Shown one piece after another: positions 43,061-56,737 of a stretch of DNA of 64,000 bases. The position numbers and the translations under genes were made by a program. Numbering within the stretch: position 1 is the stretch's first letter; each line of letters opens with the position of its first letter. The notes under the pieces were generated by a model, which searched no databases, was not told where the DNA came from, and saw nothing but the letters and a program-made list of their open reading frames with translations. Source of the stretch: Spelaeicoccus albus (GTDB taxonomy: Bacteria; Actinomycetota; Actinomycetes; Actinomycetales; Brevibacteriaceae); NCBI RefSeq assembly GCF_013409065.1, contig NZ_JACBZP010000001.1, positions 3,482,518 to 3,546,517 on the forward strand. The letters are read 5' to 3'.

Positions 43061-43742
43061 TGCCGAATGCTCGATCGATTACGCGGGCCGCCTCAGTGCC
43101 CACCTACCGAAAGCCAGCCGGCTGTTGATGCTCAAGGCCGACGGCAGCCTTCTCGTGCACTCCGACGGCGGCTCGTACAAGCCGCTCAATTGGATGAGCC
43201 CGCCGTGTACCTTCACGATCAGCGACCCCTCGGCCACCGAGGCGGCCGCCGGCGTGACCGAGTTGTGGACGCTGACGAACACCAAGACGGACGACAAACT
43301 CGTGGTGTCGGTCTACTCCACCCGGCACGACGAGAGTTTCGAACTCGGCGTCGATCCCGGACTGATCAAGGACGGCGTCGAGGCCCACCTGCAAAAACTG
43401 CTGGCCGAGCACATCGAGACGCTCGGTTCCGGCTACAGCCTGGTGCGGCGCGAATACATGACTGCCGTTGGACCTATCGACATCCTGGCCAAGGACTCCG
43501 ATGGCGGCTCGGTCGCCGTCGAAATCAAACGACGCGGAGAGATCGACGGCGTCGAGCAACTCACCCGGTATCTCGAACTGATGAACCGCGATCCGTTGTT
43601 GGCGCCGGTGCAGGGCGTCTTTGCCGCGCAAGAGATCCGGCCGCAAGCGCGAGTACTGGCCACCGACCGCGGCATCCGCTGCGTCACCCTCGACTATGAC
43701 GCGCTTCGCGGCATGGACGATCCGGAATCCCGTCTTTTCTAG
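43041..43742 (+). CDS. nucS: NucS/EndoMS mismatch-specific endonuclease
   Basis: A 233-residue nuclease. The N-terminal DNA-binding domain ([21 protein letters not shown]) and the C-terminal PD-(D/E)xK domain with Asp147, Glu161 and Lys163 (GPIDILA...VAVEIKR) match NucS. It makes double-strand cuts at mismatches and replaces MutS/MutL repair in many actinobacteria. The C-terminal DPESRLF could be the clamp-binding peptide known for the family. The GTG at 43041 is chosen by alignment with the mycobacterial protein; a GTG at 43047 is also possible. Confidence 0.92.
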   Translation: MTVRLVIAECSIDYAGRLSAHLPKASRLLMLKADGSLLVHSDGGSYKPLNWMSPPCTFTISDPSATEAAAGVTELWTLTNTKTDDKLVVSVYSTRHDESFELGVDPGLIKDGVEAHLQKLLAEHIETLGSGYSLVRREYMTAVGPIDILAKDSDGGSVAVEIKRRGEIDGVEQLTRYLELMNRDPLLAPVQGVFAAQEIRPQARVLATDRGIRCVTLDYDALRGMDDPESRLF

Positions 43743-43760
43743 TGAGTAGAGTTTGTTGAT

Positions 43761-44975
43761 ATGGACACTCTGACCATCCCGCCCGACTCAGTCGTCGCCG
43801 GCACGCTCATCACCGACGGCTCCCGGATCGACGACGCGGTCGTCGCCGTCACGGACGGGACCATCACGTACGCCGGTCCGTCACGCGAAGCGCCGCGCAC
43901 AGCCGGATGGCCCGGGGCCGCAGTCGTACCGGACGATGCAGTGATCCTTCCCGGTCTGGTCGACTTGCACTGCCATGGCGGCGCCGGCGGCGATTTCGGA
44001 TCAGGCGACGTCGATCAAGCCCGCGCGGCGGCAGCATTTCACCGGCGATCCGGCACCACCACGCAGTTGGCCAGTCTGGTGACCGACGGCGGCGATTCGA
44101 TGGTCGAGAAGACGAAGGTGCTGGTGGAGTTGGCTGCGGCCGACGAGATCGCCGGCATCCATTGGGAGGGCCCGTTCCTTTCCCCTCAACGGCCCGGTGC
44201 CCAGGACACCACCTACATCACGGCGCCGGATCTCGACCTCGTGGGCCGGCTTGTCGACGCCGCCGCCGGTTTCGGCGCCACCATGACCTTCGCACCGGAG
44301 CTTTCCGGAGTCGAAGCCCTCATTTCTCAGTTGACAATGAGCGACGTCGTGCCGTCGGTCGGCCACACGGACGCCGGCTACAACGACGCCGGCGCGGCGC
44401 TGGCGCAAGCAGCGGCCGATTTGGGCGGATCTTCCGGCATGCTCGACCAGCGTCCGACGGTCACGCATTTGTTCAACGGGATGCGGCCAATGCATCATCG
44501 CGACGCCGGTACCGTGGCCGCCGCGCTGCAAGCTGCAGGAGACGGCGATGCGGTCATCGAGCTGATCGCGGACGGTGTCCATCTGGCCCCCGAGATGGTT
44601 CGATTGGTATTCAGCCTGGTCGGCGCCCCCAATATCGCCCTTGTCACGGACGCGATGGCAGCGGCCGGCTGCGCGGACGGAAGCTATCGGCTCGGCCCGG
44701 TCGACGTCGTCGTCACGGACGGCGTGGCCCGCCTGGCCGGCGGCGACTCCATTGCCGGCGGCACGTCGACCCTGCTGGACGTCGTCCGCACCACGGTGGC
44801 CGGCGGTGTGCCGCTACCCGAGGCGGTCCTCAGCGCCACGCTGGCCCCGGCCGAAGTGCTCGGCAGCGCCGACACCATCGGATCGTTGCGCACCGGCCAC
44901 CAAGCCGATCTCGTGGTCTGCGACGGCGCACTGGCACTGCATCAAGTGATGAAGCGCGGAGAGTGGCTGCTCTAG
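43761..44975 (+). CDS. nagA: N-acetylglucosamine-6-phosphate deacetylase
   Basis: A 404-residue amidohydrolase. The HxH metal motif is in LVDLHCHGG, the metal Glu in HWEGPFLS, histidines in SVGHTDAGY and VTHLFNGMRP, and the catalytic Asp in ALVTDAM. It deacetylates GlcNAc-6-phosphate to glucosamine-6-phosphate, joining amino sugar and cell-wall recycling with glycolysis. With nagZ and anmK at 28-30 kb, this suggests active peptidoglycan recycling. Confidence 0.94.
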   Translation: MDTLTIPPDSVVAGTLITDGSRIDDAVVAVTDGTITYAGPSREAPRTAGWPGAAVVPDDAVILPGLVDLHCHGGAGGDFGSGDVDQARAAAAFHRRSGTTTQLASLVTDGGDSMVEKTKVLVELAAADEIAGIHWEGPFLSPQRPGAQDTTYITAPDLDLVGRLVDAAAGFGATMTFAPELSGVEALISQLTMSDVVPSVGHTDAGYNDAGAALAQAAADLGGSSGMLDQRPTVTHLFNGMRPMHHRDAGTVAAALQAAGDGDAVIELIADGVHLAPEMVRLVFSLVGAPNIALVTDAMAAAGCADGSYRLGPVDVVVTDGVARLAGGDSIAGGTSTLLDVVRTTVAGGVPLPEAVLSATLAPAEVLGSADTIGSLRTGHQADLVVCDGALALHQVMKRGEWLL

Positions 44976-45051
44976 GCCCCGCCCCGGTGGTTCCACCCCG
45001 CCCCGGCTGGTTCCACTGCCGCGCAAACGGTGCCGCGGGTACGATGGAAGT

Positions 45052-45375
45052 ATGGACGGCGTATCAATTCCGATGGTGCTCGAGCCGTTTGCCGGCTTGG
45101 CGCTGGTGGCCGTGCTCGCGCTCTTACTGCGCTGGACCTGGTCGACCGGACACTCCCACGTCGCGGCACCCGGCAAGCCGGGGCACGTCGGCGATTATGG
45201 GCTGCTCGTCGAAGTTGCCGCTCCGGCGGATGCGGCAGAAGCCGCTGCAGACAAACGCCGACTGACCGAGGTCGGCATACGCGCGACGGTTGCCGACACC
45301 GTCGACGGCGTACGCGTGATGGTCTTTGCCGAAGACGAGGCCAGGGCCAAGGACATCTTGCATTTCTCGCACTGA
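45052..45375 (+). CDS. Small membrane-anchored DUF2007-like protein
   Basis: A 107-residue protein with one N-terminal membrane helix (about 12-28) and a soluble domain (YGLLVEVAAPADAAEAAADKRRLTEVGIRATVADTVDGVRVMVFAEDEARAKDIL) that resembles the DUF2007 putative signal-transduction family. GGAAG lies just before the ATG. It is convergent with murA. The function is unknown. Confidence 0.75.
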   Translation: MDGVSIPMVLEPFAGLALVAVLALLLRWTWSTGHSHVAAPGKPGHVGDYGLLVEVAAPADAAEAAADKRRLTEVGIRATVADTVDGVRVMVFAEDEARAKDILHFSH

Positions 45376-45399
45376 GCCGACTTGACCCAAGGCCGGGAA

Positions 45400-46689
45400 C
45401 TAGCCGAGAACGGCGTCCACCGGATCCGGTGATTCGCCCCGTTCGACGATCGCCCCCAACTCGGTCAAATGGTTCACGAAGTTCTCGTATCCGCGGTCGA
45501 TGTGTTCCACGCCCGTCACCTCGGTAACCCCGTCGGCAGCAAGGCCCGCCATCACCAGGGCGGCGCCGGCGCGTATATCGCTGGCCTCCACCGGTGCACC
45601 GGACAGTCGTTCGACGCCTATCACGAGCGCGTGGTGGCCATCGACCCGTACGCGCGCACCGAGCCTGGTGAGCTCTTGTACGAACCGCCACCGTCCTTCG
45701 AAGAGGTTCTCGGTGATCATGCCGGTGCCTTCGGCCAACGCGTTCAACGCCACCACGAACGGTTGCAGATCGGTCGGGAACCCCGGATACGGCAACGTTG
45801 ACACCCGGATACCGGCCGGACGCTGCGGCCCGTGCACCCGAATGCTCGACTCTTCCTTCTCGATAGTGGCGCCGGCGCATTCGAGTTTGTCCAGGACGGC
45901 GCGCAAATGGGCCGGATCGATACCGTCCACGACGACGTCGCCGCCCGTCATCACTGCGCCGAACGCCCAGGACCCCGCCACGATGCGGTCGCCGACCACG
46001 CAGTGATCGGCCGGGTGCAATTCGGACACTCCGGTGATCTCCAACCGAGAGGACCCGATGCCGGAGATGTCGGCGCCCATCTCGGCAAGCTGGCGGCAGA
46101 TGTCGATGATCTCCGGTTCGCGCGCCACATTGTCGATAATTGTCGTGCCCTGGGTCAGGGTTGCCGCCATCAGCAAATTCTCGGTGGCTCCGACGGACGG
46201 GAAGTCGAGCCGGATGTCGGCATGGGACAAGCCGTTGGGCGCCTCGGCAATGAAATAGCCGTGTTCGATGTGAACCCGGGCGCCGAGTTCCTCGAGGCCT
46301 TGTTGATGCATATCGAGCCCGCGCGACCCGATCGCGTCGCCGCCGGGGAGGGCGACATGCGCTTCCCCGCACCTGGCAACGAGCGGTCCGAGCACACAGA
46401 TGGACGCGCGCATTGCTCGTACCAGTTCGTAATCGGCGCGCACTCCCGGCTTTTGCGGCACGTCGATCCGTAGCGAGGCCGCCGCGCGATCGTGGTCGAC
46501 CGTGCACCCGAGCCGGCGCAGCAGTTCACCCATAATGCGCACGTCAATGATGTCCGGGACGTTACGCAGGGTTGACGTGCCTTGCGCCAGCAGCGTGGCT
46601 GCCATGAGTTTCAGCACGCTGTTTTTGGCGCCGGCGACCCGCACACGTCCCTTGAGGGGCGTCGGGCCCTCCACTTTGATGTACTTCAC
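45400..46689 (-). CDS. murA: UDP-N-acetylglucosamine 1-carboxyvinyltransferase (MurA)
   Basis: A 429-residue enolpyruvyl transferase for the first committed step of peptidoglycan synthesis. Lys22 and Asn23 (AKNSVL) match the active-site pair. The catalytic Cys of the PGGCAIG loop is Asp118 here ([15 protein letters not shown]), as in Mycobacterium tuberculosis, where it gives intrinsic fosfomycin resistance; the same is expected here. It lies ten bases downstream of the DUF2550 gene on the same strand. Confidence 0.96.
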   Translation of the reverse strand: MKYIKVEGPTPLKGRVRVAGAKNSVLKLMAATLLAQGTSTLRNVPDIIDVRIMGELLRRLGCTVDHDRAAASLRIDVPQKPGVRADYELVRAMRASICVLGPLVARCGEAHVALPGGDAIGSRGLDMHQQGLEELGARVHIEHGYFIAEAPNGLSHADIRLDFPSVGATENLLMAATLTQGTTIIDNVAREPEIIDICRQLAEMGADISGIGSSRLEITGVSELHPADHCVVGDRIVAGSWAFGAVMTGGDVVVDGIDPAHLRAVLDKLECAGATIEKEESSIRVHGPQRPAGIRVSTLPYPGFPTDLQPFVVALNALAEGTGMITENLFEGRWRFVQELTRLGARVRVDGHHALVIGVERLSGAPVEASDIRAGAALVMAGLAADGVTEVTGVEHIDRGYENFVNHLTELGAIVERGESPDPVDAVLG

Positions 46690-46698
46690 GGATCCTCT

Positions 46699-47154
46699 TT
46701 ACGTAAACCTGCCCATCCACCCGACTTGGCCGGGCGGAGCGGCCTCGAGCCATGAGGCGAGGCCGGCATAGGCCTCCGGACTCACGGCGATCCGGAAGTC
46801 TCCGGATTTCTTGCTTCTGCATGTCACCAAAAGAGCCCCCGGCAACACGGCGAACTGCTCGCCGTCCGAGGGCACTTCTCGCGTGACGATCTCGACGTCG
46901 CCGCGGAGCCAACTCAAATGAGGCCTGCCGGCCAGCGCAAAGACCGGATACCAATCGACACGATCTTTGCCGTACACCGAGACGCCGAGGCGCCAATGCG
47001 GTCGGCGAGCCGGGTACACCGGCCCGCCGACGAACACGGAACAATCGAAAGCGCCGATCACGCGCGAAAGATGTCGCCGTCGAACGCTGAACACTATGAT
47101 AACGAGCAGCACGATTGCCAGCAGTACAGCCGGGACGACAATCGTGAGTGACAC
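46699..47154 (-). CDS. DUF2550 membrane protein
   Basis: A 151-residue protein with a single N-terminal helix (about 3-25) and a soluble domain with HWRLGVSVYGKDRVDWYPVFALAGRP. DUF2550 proteins follow atpC in most actinobacteria (Rv1312 in M. tuberculosis). The function is unknown. It starts ten bases after the atpC stop and is probably part of the ATP synthase transcript. Confidence 0.87.
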   Translation of the reverse strand: MSLTIVVPAVLLAIVLLVIIVFSVRRRHLSRVIGAFDCSVFVGGPVYPARRPHWRLGVSVYGKDRVDWYPVFALAGRPHLSWLRGDVEIVTREVPSDGEQFAVLPGALLVTCRSKKSGDFRIAVSPEAYAGLASWLEAAPPGQVGWMGRFT

Positions 47155-47164
47155 GAGTTAAATG

Positions 47165-47431
47165 TTAACCCTGAGCGAGCGACGCTTCGTCGGCGACGAC
47201 TGCCACTCGATCGTTTTCCACTGACAGGAAGCCGCCGTCGGCACGGGCGACGATGAGCTCGCCCGTCACCGTGGTGATCCGAACGTCGCCGTGCGCCAGC
47301 GTGGCAAGCACCGGCTCGTGCCGGGGCATCACGCCGATCTCACCGTCCGCCGTCCGCGCGACAACGAGCTTGGCCTTGCCCGACCAGACCTCGTGATCCG
47401 CAGCGACGACGTCGACTTCGAGTTCGCTCAC
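47165..47431 (-). CDS. atpC: ATP synthase F1 subunit epsilon
   Basis: An 88-residue epsilon subunit. It has the beta-sandwich part (VDVVAADHEVWSGKAKLVVARTADGEIGVMPRHEPVLATL) but lacks most of the C-terminal helical arm found in E. coli, a shortened form common in actinobacteria. It links gamma to the c-ring and inhibits ATP hydrolysis. It follows atpD with no gap. Confidence 0.95.
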   Translation of the reverse strand: MSELEVDVVAADHEVWSGKAKLVVARTADGEIGVMPRHEPVLATLAHGDVRITTVTGELIVARADGGFLSVENDRVAVVADEASLAQG

Positions 47432-48889
<1,458 letters not shown>

Positions 48890-48912
48890 TTATCTCTACT
48901 CATCCATTGGGT

Positions 48913-49824
48913 TTAGGCTTCTTCGGCACCGCTGGCGGCTAGCGCTTCCACGCCGCCCACGATCTCGGTGATTTCCTGCGTGATCTCGGCCTGGCGGGCC
49001 GTGTTCGCCAATCGGGTGTACGTCTTGATCAAATCGTCGGCGTTGTCCGCCGCGGACTTCATGGCCCGCTGGCGAGCCGCCTGATACGAGGCCGCCGCCT
49101 GCAAGAGGGCGTTGAAGATACGCGATTCGATGTACCGCGGGAGCAGCGAATCCAAAACGTGCTCTGCGCCCGGTTCGAATTCGTACAGCGGAAAGACCTC
49201 GTCGTCGGCAGGCTTTTCCTCGGCATCGACCACTTCGAGCGGCAGCAGACGAACGATCTGCGGCTCCTGAGTGACCATATTGACGTACTTGGTGTAGACG
49301 AGATGAATCTCGTCCAAACCGCCGTCTTCGTAGTCGGTCAGGAAGTCCTCGAGGACTCCCTCGCCGATTTCCCGCGCATGCCGCGGCTGCGGCAGCTCGG
49401 AGAATCCACCCCACGAGCGTTTCAGTTCCCGGCCGCGGAAATGATAGTACGTCTCGACCTTGCCGCCGACGGCGTACAACGCGACGTCCTTGTCCTCGCT
49501 CTTCAACAATTCGACGAGGCCTTCGGCTTCGCGAATCACGTTCGCCGTATAGGCGCCGGCGAAACCGCGATCGGATCCGACGATGATCACGCCGGCCCGG
49601 CGCACCTGCTCGGGCTCGTTCGTCAGCGTATGCGTCACGCGAGACTGCGTGGCGACTGCCGAGACTGCCCGGTTGATCGCCTTGCTGTACGGACTCGACG
49701 CGTGCACGCGGTCTTGCGCCTTCTGGATCCGAGACGCAGCAATCAGTTCCATCGCCTTGAAGATCTTACGCAACGACGCGGTTGCGCGGATCTTCTGGCG
49801 ATAGACCCTCTGCTGTGCTCCCAT
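48913..49824 (-). CDS. atpG: ATP synthase F1 subunit gamma
   Basis: A 303-residue rotor subunit: the N-terminal helix [33 protein letters not shown] and the C-terminal helix [38 protein letters not shown] form the central coiled shaft. A mid-region insertion around residues 190-225 is typical of actinobacterial gamma subunits. It lies 40 bases after atpA. Confidence 0.97.
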   Translation of the reverse strand: MGAQQRVYRQKIRATASLRKIFKAMELIAASRIQKAQDRVHASSPYSKAINRAVSAVATQSRVTHTLTNEPEQVRRAGVIIVGSDRGFAGAYTANVIREAEGLVELLKSEDKDVALYAVGGKVETYYHFRGRELKRSWGGFSELPQPRHAREIGEGVLEDFLTDYEDGGLDEIHLVYTKYVNMVTQEPQIVRLLPLEVVDAEEKPADDEVFPLYEFEPGAEHVLDSLLPRYIESRIFNALLQAAASYQAARQRAMKSAADNADDLIKTYTRLANTARQAEITQEITEIVGGVEALAASGAEEA

Positions 49825-49864
49825 ACTTCTTTCTCCCTACCCTTTGACGCGTCAGAACTTGCGG

Positions 49865-51496
<1,632 letters not shown>

Positions 51497-51555
51497 CTGG
51501 TTTCCCTGCTTCCTAATATCAACCAGCGAACCCGCTGGTGTTGAAGTGTTGAGCG

Positions 51556-52367
51556 TTATCCGGCGAGCCGGCGACGCAGGTCTTCGATCCGCGTCGCAAC
51601 CGACCCGTCGAGCATTTCATCGCCGACCTGGATCTTGATGCCACCGACCAGATCGGGGTCGATTTGGATGTTGAGGACGAGCGAGCGGCCGTACACCTTG
51701 GACAGTGCTTCCCCGAGTCGCGAGGCTTGGCTTTCGGACATCGGCGTTGCTGCCGTCACATAAGCCACGTCTCGGTCGCGCCTGGCGGCAAGGATCTCGG
51801 CATAATCGTCGAGAGCCCCGACGGTATTCGTTGCGCGCGGATGCACTGCCGCCTGAGTGATGAGCGTCAGCGCTTCCGGGGCGACCTTGTCGCCGACCAA
51901 CGTGGCCACCAAACGGTTCTTCGATTCAGCGGGTGCATCCGGGTTCGACAACGCTCGCTGGAGCCCGTGGTTGCCGTGCAGCACGCGGCCAAAGCGAAAT
52001 ACATCGTCCTCGACGCCGTCCAGCCGCAGCCGCGACTGGGCCGAAGCGGCGAGCGCCGTCACACCAAGTGTCTCGACGGCCTCGGTCAGGTCGCTCGGTT
52101 TCGACCAACGGGACATCACCAAGCCGGTCACAACCTCGGACGTCGGGCCGGCCAGTTTCGAGCCGAACAACGACGACGCCAGCGCGGCGCGATCGTCGGC
52201 GCTGCGGGCCGAATCCGTCAACGCGCGGCGAAGTGACGACGAGGTACCCAACGCCGTGACGACCTGCAGCAACTCGGTGCCGAGCTGCTCGTCGGCTTCG
52301 CCATCGGTGAGAAAGGCTTCGATGTGCTCTTTGGCTTCCGCCATCGATGCCCGGCTTGCGCCACGCA

Positions 52368-52368
<1 letters not shown>
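51556..52368 (-). CDS. atpH: ATP synthase F1 subunit delta
   Basis: A 270-residue delta subunit with the N-terminal helical domain and the C-terminal [38 protein letters not shown] motif. It joins F1 to the peripheral stalk. Unlike the mycobacterial protein it is not fused to a b subunit. Its ATG overlaps the atpF stop by one base. Confidence 0.96.
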
Positions 52369-53188
<820 letters not shown>

Positions 53189-53241
53189 TCAAGCGTTTTA
53201 CCTGAACGCGTCTGGTGTGGGTCTTATGAAGTTGTCGGGTA

Positions 53242-54066
53242 CTAGTGGTCGGACTCGGCGGCCTGTTGGATGTACAGGGCCGCCAGCAAGGCAAAGATGT
53301 ACGCCTGCAGAATAGCGATCAGAATTTCGAGGACATAGGCGAAGAAGCCACCGGCGAATGTCAGTACGCCGAAACCCTTGAGCGTCCACGGGCCGTGGAG
53401 CAGCAAGAAGGTCGAAGCGGCAAAGGCAAGCACCAGCAACAGGTGGCCGACGAGCATATTGGCAAGAAGTCGGATGGTGAGCGTGAACGGCTGAATCACG
53501 TATTTCGTCAGGAATTCGATCGGGACGAGCAGGATGTGCATGGCCGGAGGCGCCCCGGGCAAAATCATCGACGACTTCACGTACCCGGCGAAGCCGTGCC
53601 GTTTGAATCCCGTGACGTGGTACGTCAAATAAGTGATGATCGCCAGCAACAACGGTGCGCCGATCACCGAGGTGCCCTGAATGTTCAAGAACGGCACGAT
53701 ACCGGTGATGTTCATGGCAAACACCATGAAGAAGATGGTGGTGATCAGCGGCAGGAACTGGTCGGCCAGTTTCTTTCCCATGGTTTCCTCGGCGATGGAA
53801 ACTCGGACGAATCTCATCACATATTCGAAAACCGACTGGCTGCGGCTCGGCACGACTTTCAAACGGGTGGCGACGAGCCAAAAAATTGCGCAAATGACGA
53901 CCGTCGCAATCACGCGCACCAACATGATCCGGTTGAACTCGAACCACGATCCTTGAAAAAGAAAAGCCTTGGGGAAGAACTCTTCGATGTCCGGGGCGTG
54001 GAACGTTGACGAACCGGCAGCATTCAGGGCGATTCCAGCGGCAGAAAGAACGTCCACGATATGCAT
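53242..54066 (-). CDS. atpB: ATP synthase Fo subunit a
   Basis: About 274 residues with five or six hydrophobic helices. The essential Arg lies in TLTIRLLANMLVGHLLL, and QPFTLTIRL with the later FAYVLEILIAILQAYIFALL forms the proton half-channels. GGAG is close to the ATG at 54066; a GTG seven codons upstream (54087) is also open. First structural Fo gene after atpI, with a 219-base gap that may hold an internal promoter. Confidence 0.95.
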   Translation of the reverse strand: MHIVDVLSAAGIALNAAGSSTFHAPDIEEFFPKAFLFQGSWFEFNRIMLVRVIATVVICAIFWLVATRLKVVPSRSQSVFEYVMRFVRVSIAEETMGKKLADQFLPLITTIFFMVFAMNITGIVPFLNIQGTSVIGAPLLLAIITYLTYHVTGFKRHGFAGYVKSSMILPGAPPAMHILLVPIEFLTKYVIQPFTLTIRLLANMLVGHLLLVLAFAASTFLLLHGPWTLKGFGVLTFAGGFFAYVLEILIAILQAYIFALLAALYIQQAAESDH

Positions 54067-54285
54067 GCACTCCAAGGGTCGGGTCACAAGAACGTTCTTG
54101 GACCGGGCCGATCATTGTTGGGCTGAAATAAGAACTCCATTACTCCCGCAAACAACAGTGAACTTGCGCGCTTTGCGCGGGTTCGCACTTATTTCCGGGC
54201 CGGCTCACAGCCACCAGGATTACTCTACCAACCGTAGTAACCGGCAACAAATCTCACCCTGTGGCACAGCATCGTACGTCGCCGG

Positions 54286-54795
54286 TTATGCGTCGACGTA
54301 CGGGATCCGCGTTTTGTGAATGATGACGGCGTCCGTCACGGCAGTTCCGATCACCGCGGCGACCAGCGTGAAGAACAACGTCAAGCCATGGATATCCGGA
54401 TTGCCGGCCAGTAGCTTCCCTGCCGCCATGAACAAGATCAGCTTGACGAAGAAGCCGCCCATGAGGACGCCGGCAAGCCCTAGTGTGGACATATTTCGTC
54501 CGATGGTCATCGTCAGCGCGGTGATACCGAGGAAGACTGCCGCCATTGCAGCGCCGATCAAGGCACCCCAGACGCCGGGCATCCCCGCGGCCAACCAGCC
54601 GATGGTTGCGCCGACGACGGCGATTGCAGCGGCAAGGGCCGTGCCGAAAACGAGCACGTTCCGCCATGCCTTGGCCCATTGCCGCGACCCCGGAGCTGCG
54701 GCAGTGCCGCCGACGGGGCCGTTGTGCGGGCTCTGCGGGATCGCGTTTTCCCGGCCGTTCGGCGCACCGTGGCTGCTCGGTTCTGGAGGCGTCAC
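54286..54795 (-). CDS. atpI: AtpI-like membrane protein of the ATP synthase operon
   Basis: A 169-residue protein with a Pro/Ser-rich N-terminal stretch (1-40) and four hydrophobic helices (ALAAAIAVVGATIGWLA, ALIGAAMAAVFLGITAL, LAGVLMGGFFVKLILFM, LFFTLVAAVIGTAVTDAV). Its position between wecA and atpB matches atpI of other actinobacteria (Rv1303), proposed to help c-ring assembly. The GTG start at 54795 has GGAG seven bases upstream. Confidence 0.85.
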   Translation of the reverse strand: MTPPEPSSHGAPNGRENAIPQSPHNGPVGGTAAAPGSRQWAKAWRNVLVFGTALAAAIAVVGATIGWLAAGMPGVWGALIGAAMAAVFLGITALTMTIGRNMSTLGLAGVLMGGFFVKLILFMAAGKLLAGNPDIHGLTLFFTLVAAVIGTAVTDAVIIHKTRIPYVDA

Positions 54796-54797
54796 TT

Positions 54798-55958
54798 TTA
54801 GACTCCGCTCGTTTCGTTTCGCCGACTCGTAGCCGGGGTCTCTTCCGCCGCAGCCCGCCGCCTGGGCAAGCGCAGGCGGTGACGCAACGGCGCGAAAGTC
54901 AACACCACCGTAATTGCGGCGGCCACCACGCACAAACTCAGAACCAGCTGCCACGGAAGCACGAGGAATGACACGGATCCGAAGGCGACGATCGCCACCC
55001 AGCTGTACATCAGAACCACCGCTTGGAGATGTGAATGCCCGAGACCCAGCATGCGGTGATGCAAGTGCAGTTTGTCGGCGCTGAACGGTGATTGGCCCTT
55101 GAGGAGTCTTCTCGCCACTGCCAGCGCCATATCCGTCAGCGGAAGCAGCAGGACGGCGATCGGCAGCAGAACCGGCAAGAAGGTCGGTATGGCGCGTGCT
55201 TGCGAAATGATCGAGGGATCCACCTGTCCGGTCACGGCCGTCGCCGATGCGGCGAGAAGCAGCCCGATCAGCATCGAGCCGGAATCGCCCATGAAGATTC
55301 TGGCCGGATGAAAATTGTGGGGCAGGAACCCGATGCACGCACCGACAAGTGCGGCGATCGTCATGGATGCCAGGTTCGACAAGTCGTCGGGCCGTGCATC
55401 CTTTGTCAGGAAGTACGTGTAAAAGAAGAATGCTCCGCCGCCGATGGCGACGATTCCCGCGGCGAGGCCGTCCAAGCCATCGACGAAGTTGATGGCGTTG
55501 ATGGTGAGGACCACCACGAAGATCGTCAGGATGAGGGACATTCTCGACGAGCCGACGGTCACGCCGCCGATCGGCAGGGACACGAGCTGGACGCCGTGCC
55601 ACGCCATGAAACCGGCGGCCAAGACCTGGCCGGCGAGTTTCGTCATCCAGTTCAGGTCCCAGATGTCATCCAGGACGCCGAGCAGGCACACCATCGTGGC
55701 AGCACCCAACACGCCGAGCGGGGCCGACGAGTCGGTGAAGAGTTGGCCGAGGAACCGCATCTGGCTCGCTATCGCGAACGCCACGGCAACGCCGAGCAGC
55801 ATCGCTACTCCCCCGAGCCGCGGGATCGGCACCTTGTGAATATCGCGAGCGCGCAGCGGCGTGAACACGTGTGCGCGCTCGGCGACCCGCCGCACCATCG
55901 GGGTCGCCAGATACGACCCCGCTGCCGCGATCAACAAGATAAAGAGGTATGCCCGCAC
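54798..55958 (-). CDS. wecA: Undecaprenyl-phosphate sugar-1-phosphate transferase (WecA/TagO/Rfe)
   Basis: A 386-residue polytopic enzyme with about eleven helices. The metal-binding LDDIWDLNW (DDxxD), NAINFVDGLDGLA, IFMGDSGSM and the cytoplasmic HLHHRML motif are all present. It transfers GlcNAc-1-phosphate (or a similar sugar) to undecaprenyl or decaprenyl phosphate to start arabinogalactan or other wall glycopolymers. Rfe occupies the same place in M. tuberculosis. It begins directly after the tsaC-like stop. Confidence 0.94.
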   Translation of the reverse strand: MRAYLFILLIAAAGSYLATPMVRRVAERAHVFTPLRARDIHKVPIPRLGGVAMLLGVAVAFAIASQMRFLGQLFTDSSAPLGVLGAATMVCLLGVLDDIWDLNWMTKLAGQVLAAGFMAWHGVQLVSLPIGGVTVGSSRMSLILTIFVVVLTINAINFVDGLDGLAAGIVAIGGGAFFFYTYFLTKDARPDDLSNLASMTIAALVGACIGFLPHNFHPARIFMGDSGSMLIGLLLAASATAVTGQVDPSIISQARAIPTFLPVLLPIAVLLLPLTDMALAVARRLLKGQSPFSADKLHLHHRMLGLGHSHLQAVVLMYSWVAIVAFGSVSFLVLPWQLVLSLCVVAAAITVVLTFAPLRHRLRLPRRRAAAEETPATSRRNETSGV

Positions 55959-56705
55959 TTACCCGGCTTCCTGGTCGGCGCGCTTCGGCTCGTCGGGGTT
56001 CGAGTCACCGGACTCGTCGCCGGCTTCTTCCTCGACCGTTGGCTCCGAGGGCGGCTCTTCGCCAAGGTCGAGGATGCTTGGCACCACCTCACGCAAAGCG
56101 TCGATGGAAAGCCCGCCGGAGCGGAGCACGCGCATGGGCGACACCGTGCAATCGACTATTGTCGACGGCTCCCGGCCGCCGGACTCGCCGGCCTCAAGGT
56201 AGAGCGCAATCGAGTCGTCGAGTTGATCCCGAGCTTCGGCAGCGGTCTTTGCCGGCGGCATTCCGCTGAGATTCGCACTGGAGACGGCCATCGGTCCGGT
56301 TTGCCGAAGGAGGGCAAGCGCCGTCTCGTTGTCCGGAACACGGACGCCCACGGTTCCGTGGGTGTCCCCGAGGTCCCAGTCAAGGGACGGCTGTGCGTTG
56401 CAAATGATCGTCAGCGGTCCCGGCCAGTACTCGCCCACCAGCTTCAACGCGTCGTCCGGCACGTCGGAGGCAATCCCCTGGAGCGTCTCGACGCGCGGAA
56501 TGAGCACGGGCGGGGGCATATCGCGTCCGCGACGCTTGGCCTCGAGCAGATCCTCCACGGCCCGGGGCGAGAACGCATCCGCGCCGATCCCGTACACGGT
56601 ATCGGTCGGCAGCACTATCAAGTCACCGCGCTCGATGACTCGCGCGGCCTCGTCCAGGATCAGTTCGGTGATTTGTTCGTCGCCGACGGTAAAAAACTTA
56701 CTCAC
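55959..56705 (-). CDS. tsaC: TsaC/YwlC-type threonylcarbamoyl-AMP synthase
   Basis: A 248-residue Sua5/YciO/YrdC-domain protein: VIERGDLIVLPTDTVYGIGADAF, the KRRGRDMPPPVLI substrate region and WPGPLTIIC are conserved. It makes threonylcarbamoyl-AMP for the t6A modification of tRNAs. It lacks the Sua5 C-terminal domain but has a disordered acidic tail (after about 215). I chose the GTG at 56705 (VSKFFTVGD) with GGGGAATC upstream; the frame is open to 56741. Confidence 0.9.
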   Translation of the reverse strand: MSKFFTVGDEQITELILDEAARVIERGDLIVLPTDTVYGIGADAFSPRAVEDLLEAKRRGRDMPPPVLIPRVETLQGIASDVPDDALKLVGEYWPGPLTIICNAQPSLDWDLGDTHGTVGVRVPDNETALALLRQTGPMAVSSANLSGMPPAKTAAEARDQLDDSIALYLEAGESGGREPSTIVDCTVSPMRVLRSGGLSIDALREVVPSILDLGEEPPSEPTVEEEAGDESGDSNPDEPKRADQEAG

Positions 56706-56737
56706 GATTCCCCAGTCTCTCACTTTCCGCCGATAGT

